From: Methylobacter sp. S3L5C
Lineage (GTDB): Bacteria; Pseudomonadota; Gammaproteobacteria; Methylococcales; Methylomonadaceae
Assembly (NCBI RefSeq): GCF_022788635.1
Contig: NZ_CP076024.1
Coordinates: 372,001 to 436,000 of the forward strand
Direction of reading: 5' to 3'
DNA length: 64,000 nt
Shown here: piece after piece, positions 40,258 through 50,000 of the stretch
Position numbering within the stretch: the first letter of the stretch is position 1
How the letters are laid out: every line of letters starts with the position of its first letter
Program-made: the position numbers and the translations under genes
Notes under the pieces: generated by a model
Databases searched by the model: none
Told to the model about the DNA's origin: nothing
Seen by the model: only the letters and a program-made list of their open reading frames with translations

Positions 40258-41076
40258 GTTCTGTTGACGTTTCACCTCAGCCATAAAAGCACCGAGGAAA
40301 ATGATAGCATCCCCATGTAATTAATAGCTTTTTTCTCATATCGTGTAGCAATTCTGCGATAGTGCTTGAGCTTACCGAACATACATTCAATGGCATGCCG
40401 CTCCTTATAATGCCAATAATCGCACTCAATATCTTCTTTTCGGTTCGATTTAGGTGGGATAACCGCTTTTATTTCACGACTGGCTAACCACTCCCGCAAC
40501 TCGTTCGTGTCGTAGGCTTTGTCTGCTAAAACGGCTGAAGCATTAACATTTTCCAATAAAGATATGGCTTGCTTGCATTCAGCCTCCTGCCCGCCTGTCA
40601 GGATAAATTTGATGGGCATGCCCAAGCCATCACAAAGCGCGTGAATCTTACAACCAAATCCACCTTTGGAGCGCCCAAGTGCTTCATTCTCAGCAGAACT
40701 ATATGCCGCTCCAGCTGCGCAGGCATGTGCTCTAATAACTGAACCATCCATGGAAACATCTTGTAAATCAGCGTCTTCAGCAAGATGACAGAGAATTTCA
40801 CCCCATATGCCATTGATACACCAACGTGAAAAACGCTTGAAGATGCTATTCCATTTACCATACGTTGACGGTAATACACGCCACTGTGCTCCCGTACGTA
40901 ATATCCACAAAATGGCATTAACAAACTGCCTGCAAATATCGGGTAAACCGATATGAACTCCAGGCAATTTTTTTAAGCTTGCCAAAATACGAGTCCACTC
41001 TTCATCACTTAATGTTATCCGCTTCATTTCATTCAAAACGACTTATTCTACCGGATTGGTGAAACGTCAACAGAAC
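40258..41076 (-). mobile_element. IS5-family insertion sequence, intact
   Basis: The element is 819 bp with terminal repeats GTTCTGTTGACGTTTCACC that are identical on both ends and a CTAG on each side (40254-40257 and 41077-41080), the likely target duplication. It carries one complete transposase gene and looks recently inserted. Its ends match those of the small element at 28513-28714. Confidence 0.92.
40272..41036 (-). CDS. IS5-family transposase (DDE)
   Basis: This 254-residue protein fills almost the whole element. It has the N-terminal DUF4096-like part (RQFVNAILWILRTGAQWRVL) and a DDE domain: VSMDGSVIRAHACAAGA (first Asp), AVLADKAYDTNELREWL (second Asp) and ECMFGKLKHYRRIATRYEK (Glu and the Y-R-E-K-like signature). 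No frameshift or stop interrupts it, so it may be active. Confidence 0.92.
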   Translation of the reverse strand: MNEMKRITLSDEEWTRILASLKKLPGVHIGLPDICRQFVNAILWILRTGAQWRVLPSTYGKWNSIFKRFSRWCINGIWGEILCHLAEDADLQDVSMDGSVIRAHACAAGAAYSSAENEALGRSKGGFGCKIHALCDGLGMPIKFILTGGQEAECKQAISLLENVNASAVLADKAYDTNELREWLASREIKAVIPPKSNRKEDIECDYWHYKERHAIECMFGKLKHYRRIATRYEKKAINYMGMLSFSSVLLWLR

Positions 41077-41080
41077 CTAG

Positions 41081-41914
41081 GACATTACAAAAAAACAACT
41101 GAACTGTTCATTTATATCTATACCTCCATCATCTTAAAATCTGTAAACACAGTATAAGCATTAAAAATGCTTGATAGCGGTAGTGGGCGAAAACTTTGAT
41201 TATGCATAAAGCAATAGAAGTATCTGTCTTGGTGAATTAATAAACTGAGCCAGCTAAAAACTATAGAAAACACTATCTTTCACCCACTACCTGGTACTTG
41301 GCCAACAATGCAGCTAACTTTTCTTTGTTCATAGCCATTTTTACAACTGAAATTCATAAAGATTGGAAGAAAAAAAACAAAGGCCATATGCTCGACTTGA
41401 AAACCATATTTAAAACCCGAAAATACACGCGCAGCACTAACAACGCATTGTAGAAAAATAATAACACGTTTTTAATGGATGATCGTATTCTCCAAGGCCC
41501 ATAAATGGGAGAATTCATACAATATCAACTTAAATTTGGCGAAGGCATTAATATAATTACAACTTGTTAATTGATTGTGGTATTTTATTGCAAATAAAAA
41601 ACTGCAAATATAACAACACAATCAATTAAATAGTTTAAATACCCGAAAAGCAACTTAAATATTAACGCCTGAACTCACAAAAACCAGTTGCTTTTAAAAT
41701 AGAAAACCGCAGCCTACTGGCTGGGCAAATTTTTTGGTCATTTTGACACACCCCATTTGCCCATTACAAGACAGCTTTATTTTTTTATTACCTTAAGTAA
41801 AAAATCGCAAATGTTACTTTGACACATTCAGAATAAATTAATGCAAGAGAAAACTCCAAATCATTTTCAACAAATACATTTTTAATGGTTTTTAAGCTTT
41901 ACAAGGTAACCGAA
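41081..41914. other. Long AT-rich leader of the secreted-protein gene
   Basis: More than 800 bases without a supported gene lie between the IS5 element and the secreted protein. Long A and T stretches are frequent. No RNA gene or clear operator was recognised; it may hold a complex promoter. Confidence 0.4.
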
Positions 41915-44368
41915 ATGAAAAATCCAAGCATAATTACATTTATATTACTGACGTCAGTCATTACTTTATCAACAATGGCATCCGCTGCAACCTCGCCGAC
42001 CGTGTCTATTGTAGCTACGCCAACCACAATAACCTATGGTACAACTGCAACTATCAAATGGTCATCAACAAATGCAACTTCTTGTACTGCATCAAGTGGA
42101 TGGTCTGGAACAAAAACTACATCTGGTACATTCGTAACACCAATACTAAATCAAGCCGTCACTTATAAAATAAGCTGTACCGGTAAAGGTGGCACAAAAG
42201 CAACCGCTACAACAGTATGGGTTCAGGCATCTACGTCAACACCTCCAACACTAACATTAACTGCTACTCCTGTTTCCATAGCCAATAACACCACATCAAC
42301 TTTGGTATGGGCATCGACTAATGCAACATCTTGTGTAGCTTCCAATGGCTGGTATGGAAACCAATTAACCTCGGGCGCACTAACTGTAACTGCTTTGCCA
42401 AACACAACAACTTATACGTTGGCTTGTAAAGGACCAGGCGGTACGACTTCAAAGTCTGCGGTTGTTGTAGCAGCCACACTTCCACTTCCACTTCCACTTC
42501 CAGTCCTACCAATCATCACTTTAAGCGCCAGTCAGGCTTCAATAGCTAATGGAGCGACATCGGTATTAACCTGGTCCTCTACAAATGCGACATCATGTCT
42601 CGCATCAGGTGGTTGGACAGGAACGGAACCAACATCCGGAACCTTTATAACACCAGCGTTGACAACGACAACCTCCTATTCTTTGGCATGCGCAGGACTT
42701 GGTGGCTCAGCAATACAATCTACTACCATAACAGTCGCACCTTCTTCTGGCGGTAATGGATTATTATCTTCAGGTAGCGCCGGATCCAAGATGGGAATAA
42801 ATATAAGTTGGATAAATGACTGGGGAAATAGAGACCTAACTTTTGTCGACATAATGAAGCAAGCACGCGGCTTTGCCACAGTATCAGCACCTTGGGACCC
42901 AACTAATAATCCTGCTCCTCTTGATGCTAAAGGCTGGCCAACAACTGATTTTGGGGTATATTTCATAACCAACCCTTCCGATCCATTGAGTCGACCGCTA
43001 ACCACAACCTTTCCCAGCATGTTTGGCACCTATAAACTTAGCTTCACTGGCAAAGCAACTGTGAATGCATACAATTGCTGCAAAATCCAAAATGCAACAT
43101 ATAGTGCTACAAACAATACTACAACCGCTGATGTCGTCGTTGGGCCAACAGATGAGTTAGTTGCCCTTACCTTTACCAACACAACCAATGGAGCTCAGAA
43201 TATCCAATTGTTGCGTCCTGGTTACCCCATCGGCACGACACAGATATTTACCTCGGAATTTTTAAAAGCGCTTTCGCCTTTTAGTACGATACGAGTTATG
43301 GAAGCGCTTTTAACCAATGGCAATCCTGGATCTACTTGGGCAGCTAGAAAGCTATCGACTGACCCTACTCAACAAGATTCAAGAGGTATTGCATGGGAAT
43401 ATGTGATCCAACTTGCCAATGCATCAGGTAAAGATATCTGGATTAATATTCCGGATAAAGTTGATTTGAACGATACAACAGCCAATAACTATGTTACACA
43501 ACTAGCTACATTGATTAAAAACACACTTAAACCTGGTATCCATGTTTATGTTGAATACAGCAATGAGTTATGGAACAGTTCTTATGGATTTTCTCAAACA
43601 GCCGACAATACCGCAGCAGCTGTAGCCGAAGTAAAATCAGGCGCTGATGCTACCCTCAACTATGATAACGGCAACAATCAGTGGTACTGGGGATACCGAA
43701 GAGCTGCTCATCAAACTGTAAAAATCAGTCAATTGTTTGCCAATGTTTTCGGCCCATCGGCAATAAATACGACAATTCGACCTGTTTATATGTCTCAATA
43801 TGTTCAGCCCTTTATAACACAAGATGCCTTGCTTTACCTGAATGCGAATTTTGGCGCGCCAAACAAGTACCTGTATGCTATAGGTGGAGCACCTTATTTT
43901 TCAACGCCCTCTAGTTATATAGACATTAATAGTTTGTTTACGTCACTTCTAGCAGGTATTAACGAAATCATGCCGGGATTTTCTGATCTCCCAGCCTATA
44001 ATGGCGGGATTGTATACAGCGGTATTCAGTTTAAAAGTCTTGCTAATTATTACGGGCTAAAAAGCATAATGTATGAAGGTGGTCCGGACCTTAGCATTAA
44101 CTCCAGTGCAGCGTTTGCCGAAACAGCTGCGGGGGACCATCGTATTAACCAAATGGTTCAGGCTCAATTAGCAAACTTTTTAGGCTGCGGAAACGACCTT
44201 TTTGTATATTATAAATTAGCGGGGCCTGCTGGAGACATGTTTGGAGCCTATGAAGACGTTACTGTACCCTCTGAAAAAAGCAAGGCACTTAATACAGTGG
44301 CAGCAACACCATTGACAAGCTATACAACCTGTTTACCAACAATGACTAATCAGCTATACATTCAATAA
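41915..44368 (+). CDS. Secreted protein: three Ig-like repeats plus glycosidase-like domain
   Basis: With the start at 41915 the protein has 817 residues and a clear signal peptide (MKNPSIITFILLTSVITLST, cut near ASA). Three repeats of about 75-80 residues follow, each with TLTWSSTNATSC-like, SGW.G...TSG and Y.L.C.G.GG motifs and a Cys pair. A Pro-Leu linker encoded by a hexamer repeat separates repeats 2 and 3. The remaining 530 residues look like a TIM-barrel glycosidase: EYSNELWN places an Asn-Glu pair (Glu about 551) and MYEGGPDL another Glu (about 721), as in clan GH-A. It lies upstream of polysaccharide genes, so a role in cutting or binding the polymer is inferred; the 10 codons before 41915 are not favoured. 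Confidence 0.65.
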   Translation: MKNPSIITFILLTSVITLSTMASAATSPTVSIVATPTTITYGTTATIKWSSTNATSCTASSGWSGTKTTSGTFVTPILNQAVTYKISCTGKGGTKATATTVWVQASTSTPPTLTLTATPVSIANNTTSTLVWASTNATSCVASNGWYGNQLTSGALTVTALPNTTTYTLACKGPGGTTSKSAVVVAATLPLPLPLPVLPIITLSASQASIANGATSVLTWSSTNATSCLASGGWTGTEPTSGTFITPALTTTTSYSLACAGLGGSAIQSTTITVAPSSGGNGLLSSGSAGSKMGINISWINDWGNRDLTFVDIMKQARGFATVSAPWDPTNNPAPLDAKGWPTTDFGVYFITNPSDPLSRPLTTTFPSMFGTYKLSFTGKATVNAYNCCKIQNATYSATNNTTTADVVVGPTDELVALTFTNTTNGAQNIQLLRPGYPIGTTQIFTSEFLKALSPFSTIRVMEALLTNGNPGSTWAARKLSTDPTQQDSRGIAWEYVIQLANASGKDIWINIPDKVDLNDTTANNYVTQLATLIKNTLKPGIHVYVEYSNELWNSSYGFSQTADNTAAAVAEVKSGADATLNYDNGNNQWYWGYRRAAHQTVKISQLFANVFGPSAINTTIRPVYMSQYVQPFITQDALLYLNANFGAPNKYLYAIGGAPYFSTPSSYIDINSLFTSLLAGINEIMPGFSDLPAYNGGIVYSGIQFKSLANYYGLKSIMYEGGPDLSINSSAAFAETAAGDHRINQMVQAQLANFLGCGNDLFVYYKLAGPAGDMFGAYEDVTVPSEKSKALNTVAATPLTSYTTCLPTMTNQLYIQ
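42479..42502 (+). repeat. Four CTTCCA hexamers coding a Pro-Leu linker
   Basis: Four perfect tandem CTTCCA units encode an alternating Leu-Pro stretch between the second and third Ig-like repeats. Copy changes keep the frame and would only lengthen or shorten the linker. Confidence 0.85.
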
Positions 44369-45016
44369 AATCTTGGTTACTTTAGGCGCTTCTTGGTAGT
44401 AGGCGATTGAGGAGCAATGAAACGGTTATGTTTAACTTTGCATAGCCGTTCTCGGACCAAAAAATTTGCTTCATTAAATTGATGTATTTCCTCCTACCTG
44501 ACACCTAATTGAAATCAACCTAAATTCCATTAACCCTTCGATAAATCATTATTGAGTACAGTCAAAAAATTCAAAACAACGAAACTCTAATTTGCTCAGC
44601 TGATTTTCCAGATCAATAAGATTTAGTACGGGTAATAACTGATGATGTAAAGTTATTCAAAATTCCATATATATACTTTCAAATGAATTTAGCATGACTA
44701 CACAAGAAGTGCATTACTGTTTTATAGTTCCCCAAGATGTATAGAGTCGCACTCTTCAGAAAGCCTGCAAATAAGTTTCCGATGCTTAGCTCATCTTAAG
44801 CCAATAAATCAGTTGCCAAGGTTGGTCACCTTAGTATTTTTGTATTTTTTCAATTCATAAAATTACTGAACACTTGAATTTACTCACCAATAAAACAGCA
44901 AGCCATTATTTTATATCTTTATTTTCTGTAAAATCCATTAATTTGTTATTTTTGATGGTAATAAATGAAAAAAATTTTGGCTAAAATTTTTGCAATGTAA
45001 TTATCCAATTAAATTT
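44369..45016. other. Intergenic, one hairpin
   Basis: About 650 bases with no gene. A stem AACGGTTATG / CATAGCCGTT with one mismatch (about 44421-44450) lies after the secreted-protein gene and may end its transcript. The rest is AT-rich. Confidence 0.4.
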
Positions 45017-46171
45017 ATGCCAACAAAACAATTACAATTTGAAGTTTTATTGATCGCAGGAATTGACACTGTTGGTTTAGCACGATTTCCTTATTTATTA
45101 CATAACGCAGGCTGCCGGGTAACTTTACTGGCACCGCCTGGTTTAGCAATAATCAAGTCTCGCCATGTCGACTGCTACCTGCATTCTTTGACTGAACCAC
45201 AAGCTCTCGTCCTTCACCTGAAAGATTTACTGATCACACGACACCAACCTTTTGATCTGGTGATAGTTGGAGATGAACCGACCTTGATTGCAGTGGCTGA
45301 ACATCGTGGCGAAACTTGGCTGGATAACTGGTTTCCAGTCGATCATCGCAGTGCTGCTGTTGATGTAATATTATCCAAATTGGCTTTCCAGCAAGCCGCG
45401 ATAGCTGCCGGATTATCCATGCCATATTCCGAATTGTGCCAAGATTGGCCCGAAGTTGAAGCAGCGGTGCTACACACCGGTTATCCGGCGATGCTTAAGG
45501 CTTCAATTGGATTGAGCGGTTCTGGTGTACATAAGGTTTGTGATAGTAGCGAGCTTAAGTCGGCTTATGACCAGTTGGCACCGACTAATCAGCCATTGTT
45601 GGTGCAACAATTTTGCGAAGGTGCACTTGGTTCGACCGATGTGCTATTTGACCATGGGGTACCAATTTGTTGGCAGTCGTCGTATTCACTTCAGTGCTGG
45701 CCAACCCCTCTAGCCTCATCCAGCGCACGTGAACTGATGCAACACCCAGACATTGAAGCCATGCTTTTAGGAGTGGGCAAAATAACCGGGTATCATGGTT
45801 TTGCCGGGGTAGACTGGATTCACGAGGGTCCCCATTTATACCTACTGGAGCTGAACCCTCGTCCGACGCCAACTTACCATCTAAATAGACATTTCGGGGT
45901 TAACTTCAGCCATAGTTTGAATCAACTGCTATCTGGAGAGCATAAGGTCACCCCACCAAAGCTAATTGACCAACCGACACCACTGATCAGGTTATTTCCC
46001 CAAAGTCTGTATTGGGCGGTGAGTAACCGCGACTGGCGAAACTTCATTTTCTGTTGGAACGATGCGCCGTGGCGCGATCCCCTACTAATGGGCGCTTACC
46101 TTCGCCGCGTGCTGACCCATTTCTTGCCTGAATGCTGGCGCGAGAAGGCAAGCCGATGGCTACGAGGTTAA
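45017..46171 (+). CDS. ATP-grasp family protein
   Basis: This 384-residue protein has an N-terminal Rossmann-like part (VLLIAGIDTVGLARFPYLLH) and an ATP-grasp core. PAMLKASIGLSGSGVHKV supplies the nucleotide-binding Lys and glycine loop, and LYLLELNPRPTPTYH holds the metal-binding Glu and Asn. ATP-grasp enzymes join an acid to an amine or thiol through an acyl-phosphate. Relatives in polysaccharide loci are thought to decorate sugars or lipids, but the substrate here is unknown. ATG at 45017 is preferred over 44990. The flippase gene follows after about 175 AT-rich bases. Confidence 0.75.
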   Translation: MPTKQLQFEVLLIAGIDTVGLARFPYLLHNAGCRVTLLAPPGLAIIKSRHVDCYLHSLTEPQALVLHLKDLLITRHQPFDLVIVGDEPTLIAVAEHRGETWLDNWFPVDHRSAAVDVILSKLAFQQAAIAAGLSMPYSELCQDWPEVEAAVLHTGYPAMLKASIGLSGSGVHKVCDSSELKSAYDQLAPTNQPLLVQQFCEGALGSTDVLFDHGVPICWQSSYSLQCWPTPLASSSARELMQHPDIEAMLLGVGKITGYHGFAGVDWIHEGPHLYLLELNPRPTPTYHLNRHFGVNFSHSLNQLLSGEHKVTPPKLIDQPTPLIRLFPQSLYWAVSNRDWRNFIFCWNDAPWRDPLLMGAYLRRVLTHFLPECWREKASRWLRG

Positions 46172-46345
46172 AGGGGGAAATATCTGATATACATTCGTCA
46201 TAAAAAGTTAAATTTCTATATTATTGAATTTTTATAACAATCTGAATTTTTTGTAAAAAAAATTAAAATAACTATTAATGTTAACTATAAGAATAATTTA
46301 TTTCATTTTTATTAAAATTAAACAAGCTAAAATGGATATAACGCA

Positions 46346-47746
46346 GTGACCAAAAAGTTAACTGACATCAATCAATCTCCAAATCAAGAAGCCAGCGATC
46401 AAGACTTGCAGGCTCTGAAAAAGGTCGCCACCCAAGGAGCCTTTTGGACGCTTGCAAATTATGGCTTAAGCCAAGCCCTTCGGTTCGGCAGCAATCTGAT
46501 TTTGACGCATCTGTTATTCCCTGAACTCTTCGGGCTGATGTCCTTGGTTAACGTTGTTATTATGGGATTGGCTTTGTTCTCGGATATCGGAATAGGTATC
46601 AGCATCGTCCAAAGCAAACGCGGCAATGACCCGGATTTTCTCAATTCCGCATGGACCATACAAGTAATAAGAGGATTCTGGATCTGGATAGTCGCAGTTG
46701 TCATCGCGTATCCGGCCGCTGAACTCTACAAGACTCCCGAATTGATCTGGCTAATTCCGGTCATAGCAATAGATTCGGTCATCAGTGGATTCAATTCTAC
46801 CGGATTGTTTACCAGTTATCGTAATATGGCAGTAAAAAAATTGGTCATTGTTGGGTTAGTTACCCAAATTATAGCCTTAGGAGTTATGATCACATGGGCT
46901 TGGCTATATCCATCGATTTGGGCCTTGATTACGGGAACAATTGTTTCTACGTTGGCTTACACGGTTTGGAGTCATTTTCTTATTCCAGGACAACATAGTC
47001 GATTCCGCTGGGATAAAACGGCTGTTAAGGAAATATTATCCTTTGGTAAATGGATCTTTATTTCAACCGCATTAACCTTTCTGGCCGGACAGGTCGATCG
47101 CATAATATTGGGGAAAATATTTTCACTTGAAATGCTAGGCGTTTACACCATCGCCTTAACTCTCTCAGATGTACCGAGGCAGATGGTCTCAGGTCTTAGT
47201 AGCAAAATCATCTTCCCAACCTTATCGCGTTTGGCGCATATTCCACGTCCTGAATTACGAAAACAATTACTGAATACCCGGAAACGTTTTTTGATGCTCC
47301 TGGCTCTCGGCCTGGCGATAATAGTCTCTTTTGGCGATCTGTTGATTCTGGCTCTTTATGACAAGCGCTATGACCAAGCTGCTTGGATGCTACCATTATT
47401 GGCTTTCGGCGTATGGCCCAATATGCTCTCGCAAACCGTTGATCAAGCGCTGTACGCCATTGGCAAACCCAGTTACGCCACAGTAGGCAACCTTTTCCGT
47501 TTTCTTTACAATATAATTGGCATTCCTCTGGGTTTCTTTCACTTCGGAATACTTGGAGCGATTATTGTTGTGGCCATGAATGACCTGCCGTTTTATTTTG
47601 TTATCGCTTTTGGTGTTTCGCGTGAAGGTTTATCGAGTATTCGCCAAGATATCCAAGCAACTCTAATTTTTGTTGGATTATTGGGGATTCTATTATATGG
47701 ACGCTGGCTGTTGGGTTTTAGTTTACCCATTGCTGTCATTCTGTAA
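46346..47746 (+). CDS. Polysaccharide flippase (Wzx/MOP superfamily)
   Basis: This 466-residue membrane protein has about 12-14 hydrophobic segments and the N-terminal LKKVATQGAFWTLANYGLSQ typical of Polysacc_synt/MurJ-like exporters. It should flip undecaprenyl-linked repeat units across the inner membrane. The start is GTG at 46346, as the nearby ATG frame closes at once. With wzy, wzc and wza further on it completes a Wzx/Wzy system. Confidence 0.85.
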   Translation: MTKKLTDINQSPNQEASDQDLQALKKVATQGAFWTLANYGLSQALRFGSNLILTHLLFPELFGLMSLVNVVIMGLALFSDIGIGISIVQSKRGNDPDFLNSAWTIQVIRGFWIWIVAVVIAYPAAELYKTPELIWLIPVIAIDSVISGFNSTGLFTSYRNMAVKKLVIVGLVTQIIALGVMITWAWLYPSIWALITGTIVSTLAYTVWSHFLIPGQHSRFRWDKTAVKEILSFGKWIFISTALTFLAGQVDRIILGKIFSLEMLGVYTIALTLSDVPRQMVSGLSSKIIFPTLSRLAHIPRPELRKQLLNTRKRFLMLLALGLAIIVSFGDLLILALYDKRYDQAAWMLPLLAFGVWPNMLSQTVDQALYAIGKPSYATVGNLFRFLYNIIGIPLGFFHFGILGAIIVVAMNDLPFYFVIAFGVSREGLSSIRQDIQATLIFVGLLGILLYGRWLLGFSLPIAVIL

Positions 47747-47813
47747 TTTTTCTTCTGTAACGTTTATCTTGGCCACTAATTTATTATTTTCAAAACCAAT
47801 CAAGTATCCTTTT

Positions 47814-48239
47814 TTAGATTAATTCTTTTTTTGATGAGCAGAATTCAATTTTGTGGCGATGCAAATCTGCGTTCGGGAAAAAATTAGATCCCCAACTTCT
47901 TTTAAACCAAAGTATTCCATTATTTAGCACAGGTGATGTTATGCTTAAGTGAAGACTGAAAATACCATACTGAATCGGTAACATGCACACATGATTGGTG
48001 CTACTCCAAAGTAAATGTGGAGTGACGATAATATCGGTATCAGTGTTAGCGAATTTTAATAGTGCTGTTTTGGTAAAAAGAAGGTTGAATAATCCCAAAA
48101 AATCAACCTTAACATCCTTGTTAAAAAAAGCAGTCGTTAAAAGTTCTCCACAACCTAAAAATAAAATATTAATCTGAGTATTGGTACCTAAAAGCGTGCC
48201 TGAAAAGTAAATAGCTTTAAAACCAGAACCTTTGATCAC
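47814..48239 (-). CDS. Unrecognised ORF, possibly a gene remnant
   Basis: A 141-codon frame (GTG start) reads VIKGSGFKAIYFSGTLLG and ends near LHRHKIEF. Residues upstream of the GTG in the same frame (SSFLTLRPFVRYFRFWVQ) look protein-like too, so the 5' end may be damaged. It is opposite in strand to its neighbours and unassigned. The rest of the 988-base gap (47747-48734) has no gene; near 48620 a GTAGGGTGGGG sequence resembles a dispersed repeat. Confidence 0.35.
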   Translation of the reverse strand: MIKGSGFKAIYFSGTLLGTNTQINILFLGCGELLTTAFFNKDVKVDFLGLFNLLFTKTALLKFANTDTDIIVTPHLLWSSTNHVCMLPIQYGIFSLHLSITSPVLNNGILWFKRSWGSNFFPNADLHRHKIEFCSSKKELI

Positions 48240-48734
48240 TTGTACCCAGAAGCGAAAATACCTTACAAAGGGTCGTAAAGTTAAAAAGCTTGAAACGTTG
48301 TTTATTACTTTTTATATATGATCTAAGTATTTATTACCAACATTTCAAATTTCCTGAATGTTATACTTCATGTTCTTTTAGCTTAACTGATATGAACCTA
48401 GATAAGCTAGGTTTTTTTCGTCAATAGATTAAGAGTTGACATAACCTTTATTATGGCTGCAAGGCTTGACTCAATAAACCTCGTTAAAATCAAGAAATAG
48501 AAACTTGAACATCGAGTTATAATAAATATAGGCGGGGGTTAATCTTTCAAAAAAGCATGCCGGAGCATAGATGACGAGCTCTGTAAAAGCGGGGGTAATT
48601 GAATTCAAATGCCAACGTTTGTAGGGTGGGGCGTTAGCACAAACCGCAATTTGACTCACTTATGCCGATTAATATTGTTTTGCCTCCATCTTTGTGTATT
48701 TTCTAAAATTCATTATAACCTATTATTTATAACC

Positions 48735-50000
48735 ATGACTGAAGCACCCAAAATTCGCGTGTTACTTTCTGCCTATCAATGCGGTGCTGGTATGGGTTCT
48801 GTATCTCAGATTGGTTGGGAGTGGTATCAACGCTTAAGCAAGTCTTGTCAAGTCACGTTGCTGACACATGTGCGCAACCGCACTACACTGGAAGTCGCCG
48901 GTACGCCTCTGGACGATTCAAACGTCATTTTTATCGATACGGAATGGTTCGCCGGGCCACTTTATCACTTTGCATCGCGGTGTTTTCCACGCAGTGAACA
49001 TCCAAAGTTTCTTATCGCCTCACTCGATTTTTTTGTTTATGACTGGATTGCAACGCGGCACTGCAAGCGCTTGCTTAAAACAGGCCATGCTTGGGATATA
49101 GTGCATGCAGTGACACCAGTGTCGCCGATGGCGGCAACACGTTTACATAAGCTGGGCATCCCGTTGATCCTTGGCCCTTGGAATGGAGGAATGGCTTCAC
49201 CCAAAACATTCCCGGAAATTTTGAAAGCCGAGTCTGCATGGTTATATCCGGTACGCAATTTCGGGCGAGTAATAGACCTTTTCGTAGGATCCACACGCAA
49301 TGCAACAATGATACTAACTGCAACACGTTCGACGTTGTCCGGCATACCTGCCTGTTACCGTGCTAAATGCCGTGTTTTACTTGAAAATGGTGTGGATTTA
49401 CAGTTATTTAAAGCAGAATCCTGGCCTCCTGTTCCCTCGTATAACTTCCCCTTACGTATTGTCTTTGTCGGACGATTATTGCCCGTCAAGGGCGTTACGA
49501 TGTTATTGGAAGCTTTAAAAACTCTGGATTTTCCTGTGCAACTCACTATTGTTGGAGAAGGTCCAGAAAAAAGTGTGTTAAAGACTATGGTCAATCAACT
49601 AGATCTGGCTAAAAAAGTTTTATTTACCGGTAACTTGCCTCTAGAAACGATTGCTCAATTCATGCAGCAAGCGCATGTATTTTGCCTGCCTTCAGTACGT
49701 GAATCAGGTGGTGCTGTTCTGCTAGAAGCAATGGCGGTCGCACGGCCGGTTATCGCCATCGATTTTGGTGGGCCTGCGGAAATTGTTGATGATGGTATCG
49801 GCATTAAATTACCGGCAACCGGTAAAGCCGATGTCGTGCAAGGACTTATCAAAGCACTGAAAAATGTGCGCGAACAACCGGATCTTTGGATCGCTCGCGG
49901 CCTGGAAGGTCGACGCCGGGTTGAAAATAACTATAGTTGGGACGCAAAAATCGCCACAGCCATCGGTTTTTATCGTGAATTACTGGAGCCAAAATCATGA
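48735..50000 (+). CDS. Glycosyltransferase, GT4 family
   Basis: This 421-residue GT-B enzyme has a C-terminal Glycos_transf_1 domain: IVFVGRLLPVKGVTMLLEAL, LTIVGEGPEKSVL and the E-x7-E nucleotide-sugar motif in VRESGGAVLLEAMAVARPVI. The ATG at 48735 (MTEAPKIRVLLSAYQCGAGM) is chosen; an upstream in-frame ATG at 48609 would add 42 residues unlike the family. It overlaps the next glycosyltransferase by 4 bases (ATGA). Confidence 0.88.
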   Translation: MTEAPKIRVLLSAYQCGAGMGSVSQIGWEWYQRLSKSCQVTLLTHVRNRTTLEVAGTPLDDSNVIFIDTEWFAGPLYHFASRCFPRSEHPKFLIASLDFFVYDWIATRHCKRLLKTGHAWDIVHAVTPVSPMAATRLHKLGIPLILGPWNGGMASPKTFPEILKAESAWLYPVRNFGRVIDLFVGSTRNATMILTATRSTLSGIPACYRAKCRVLLENGVDLQLFKAESWPPVPSYNFPLRIVFVGRLLPVKGVTMLLEALKTLDFPVQLTIVGEGPEKSVLKTMVNQLDLAKKVLFTGNLPLETIAQFMQQAHVFCLPSVRESGGAVLLEAMAVARPVIAIDFGGPAEIVDDGIGIKLPATGKADVVQGLIKALKNVREQPDLWIARGLEGRRRVENNYSWDAKIATAIGFYRELLEPKS

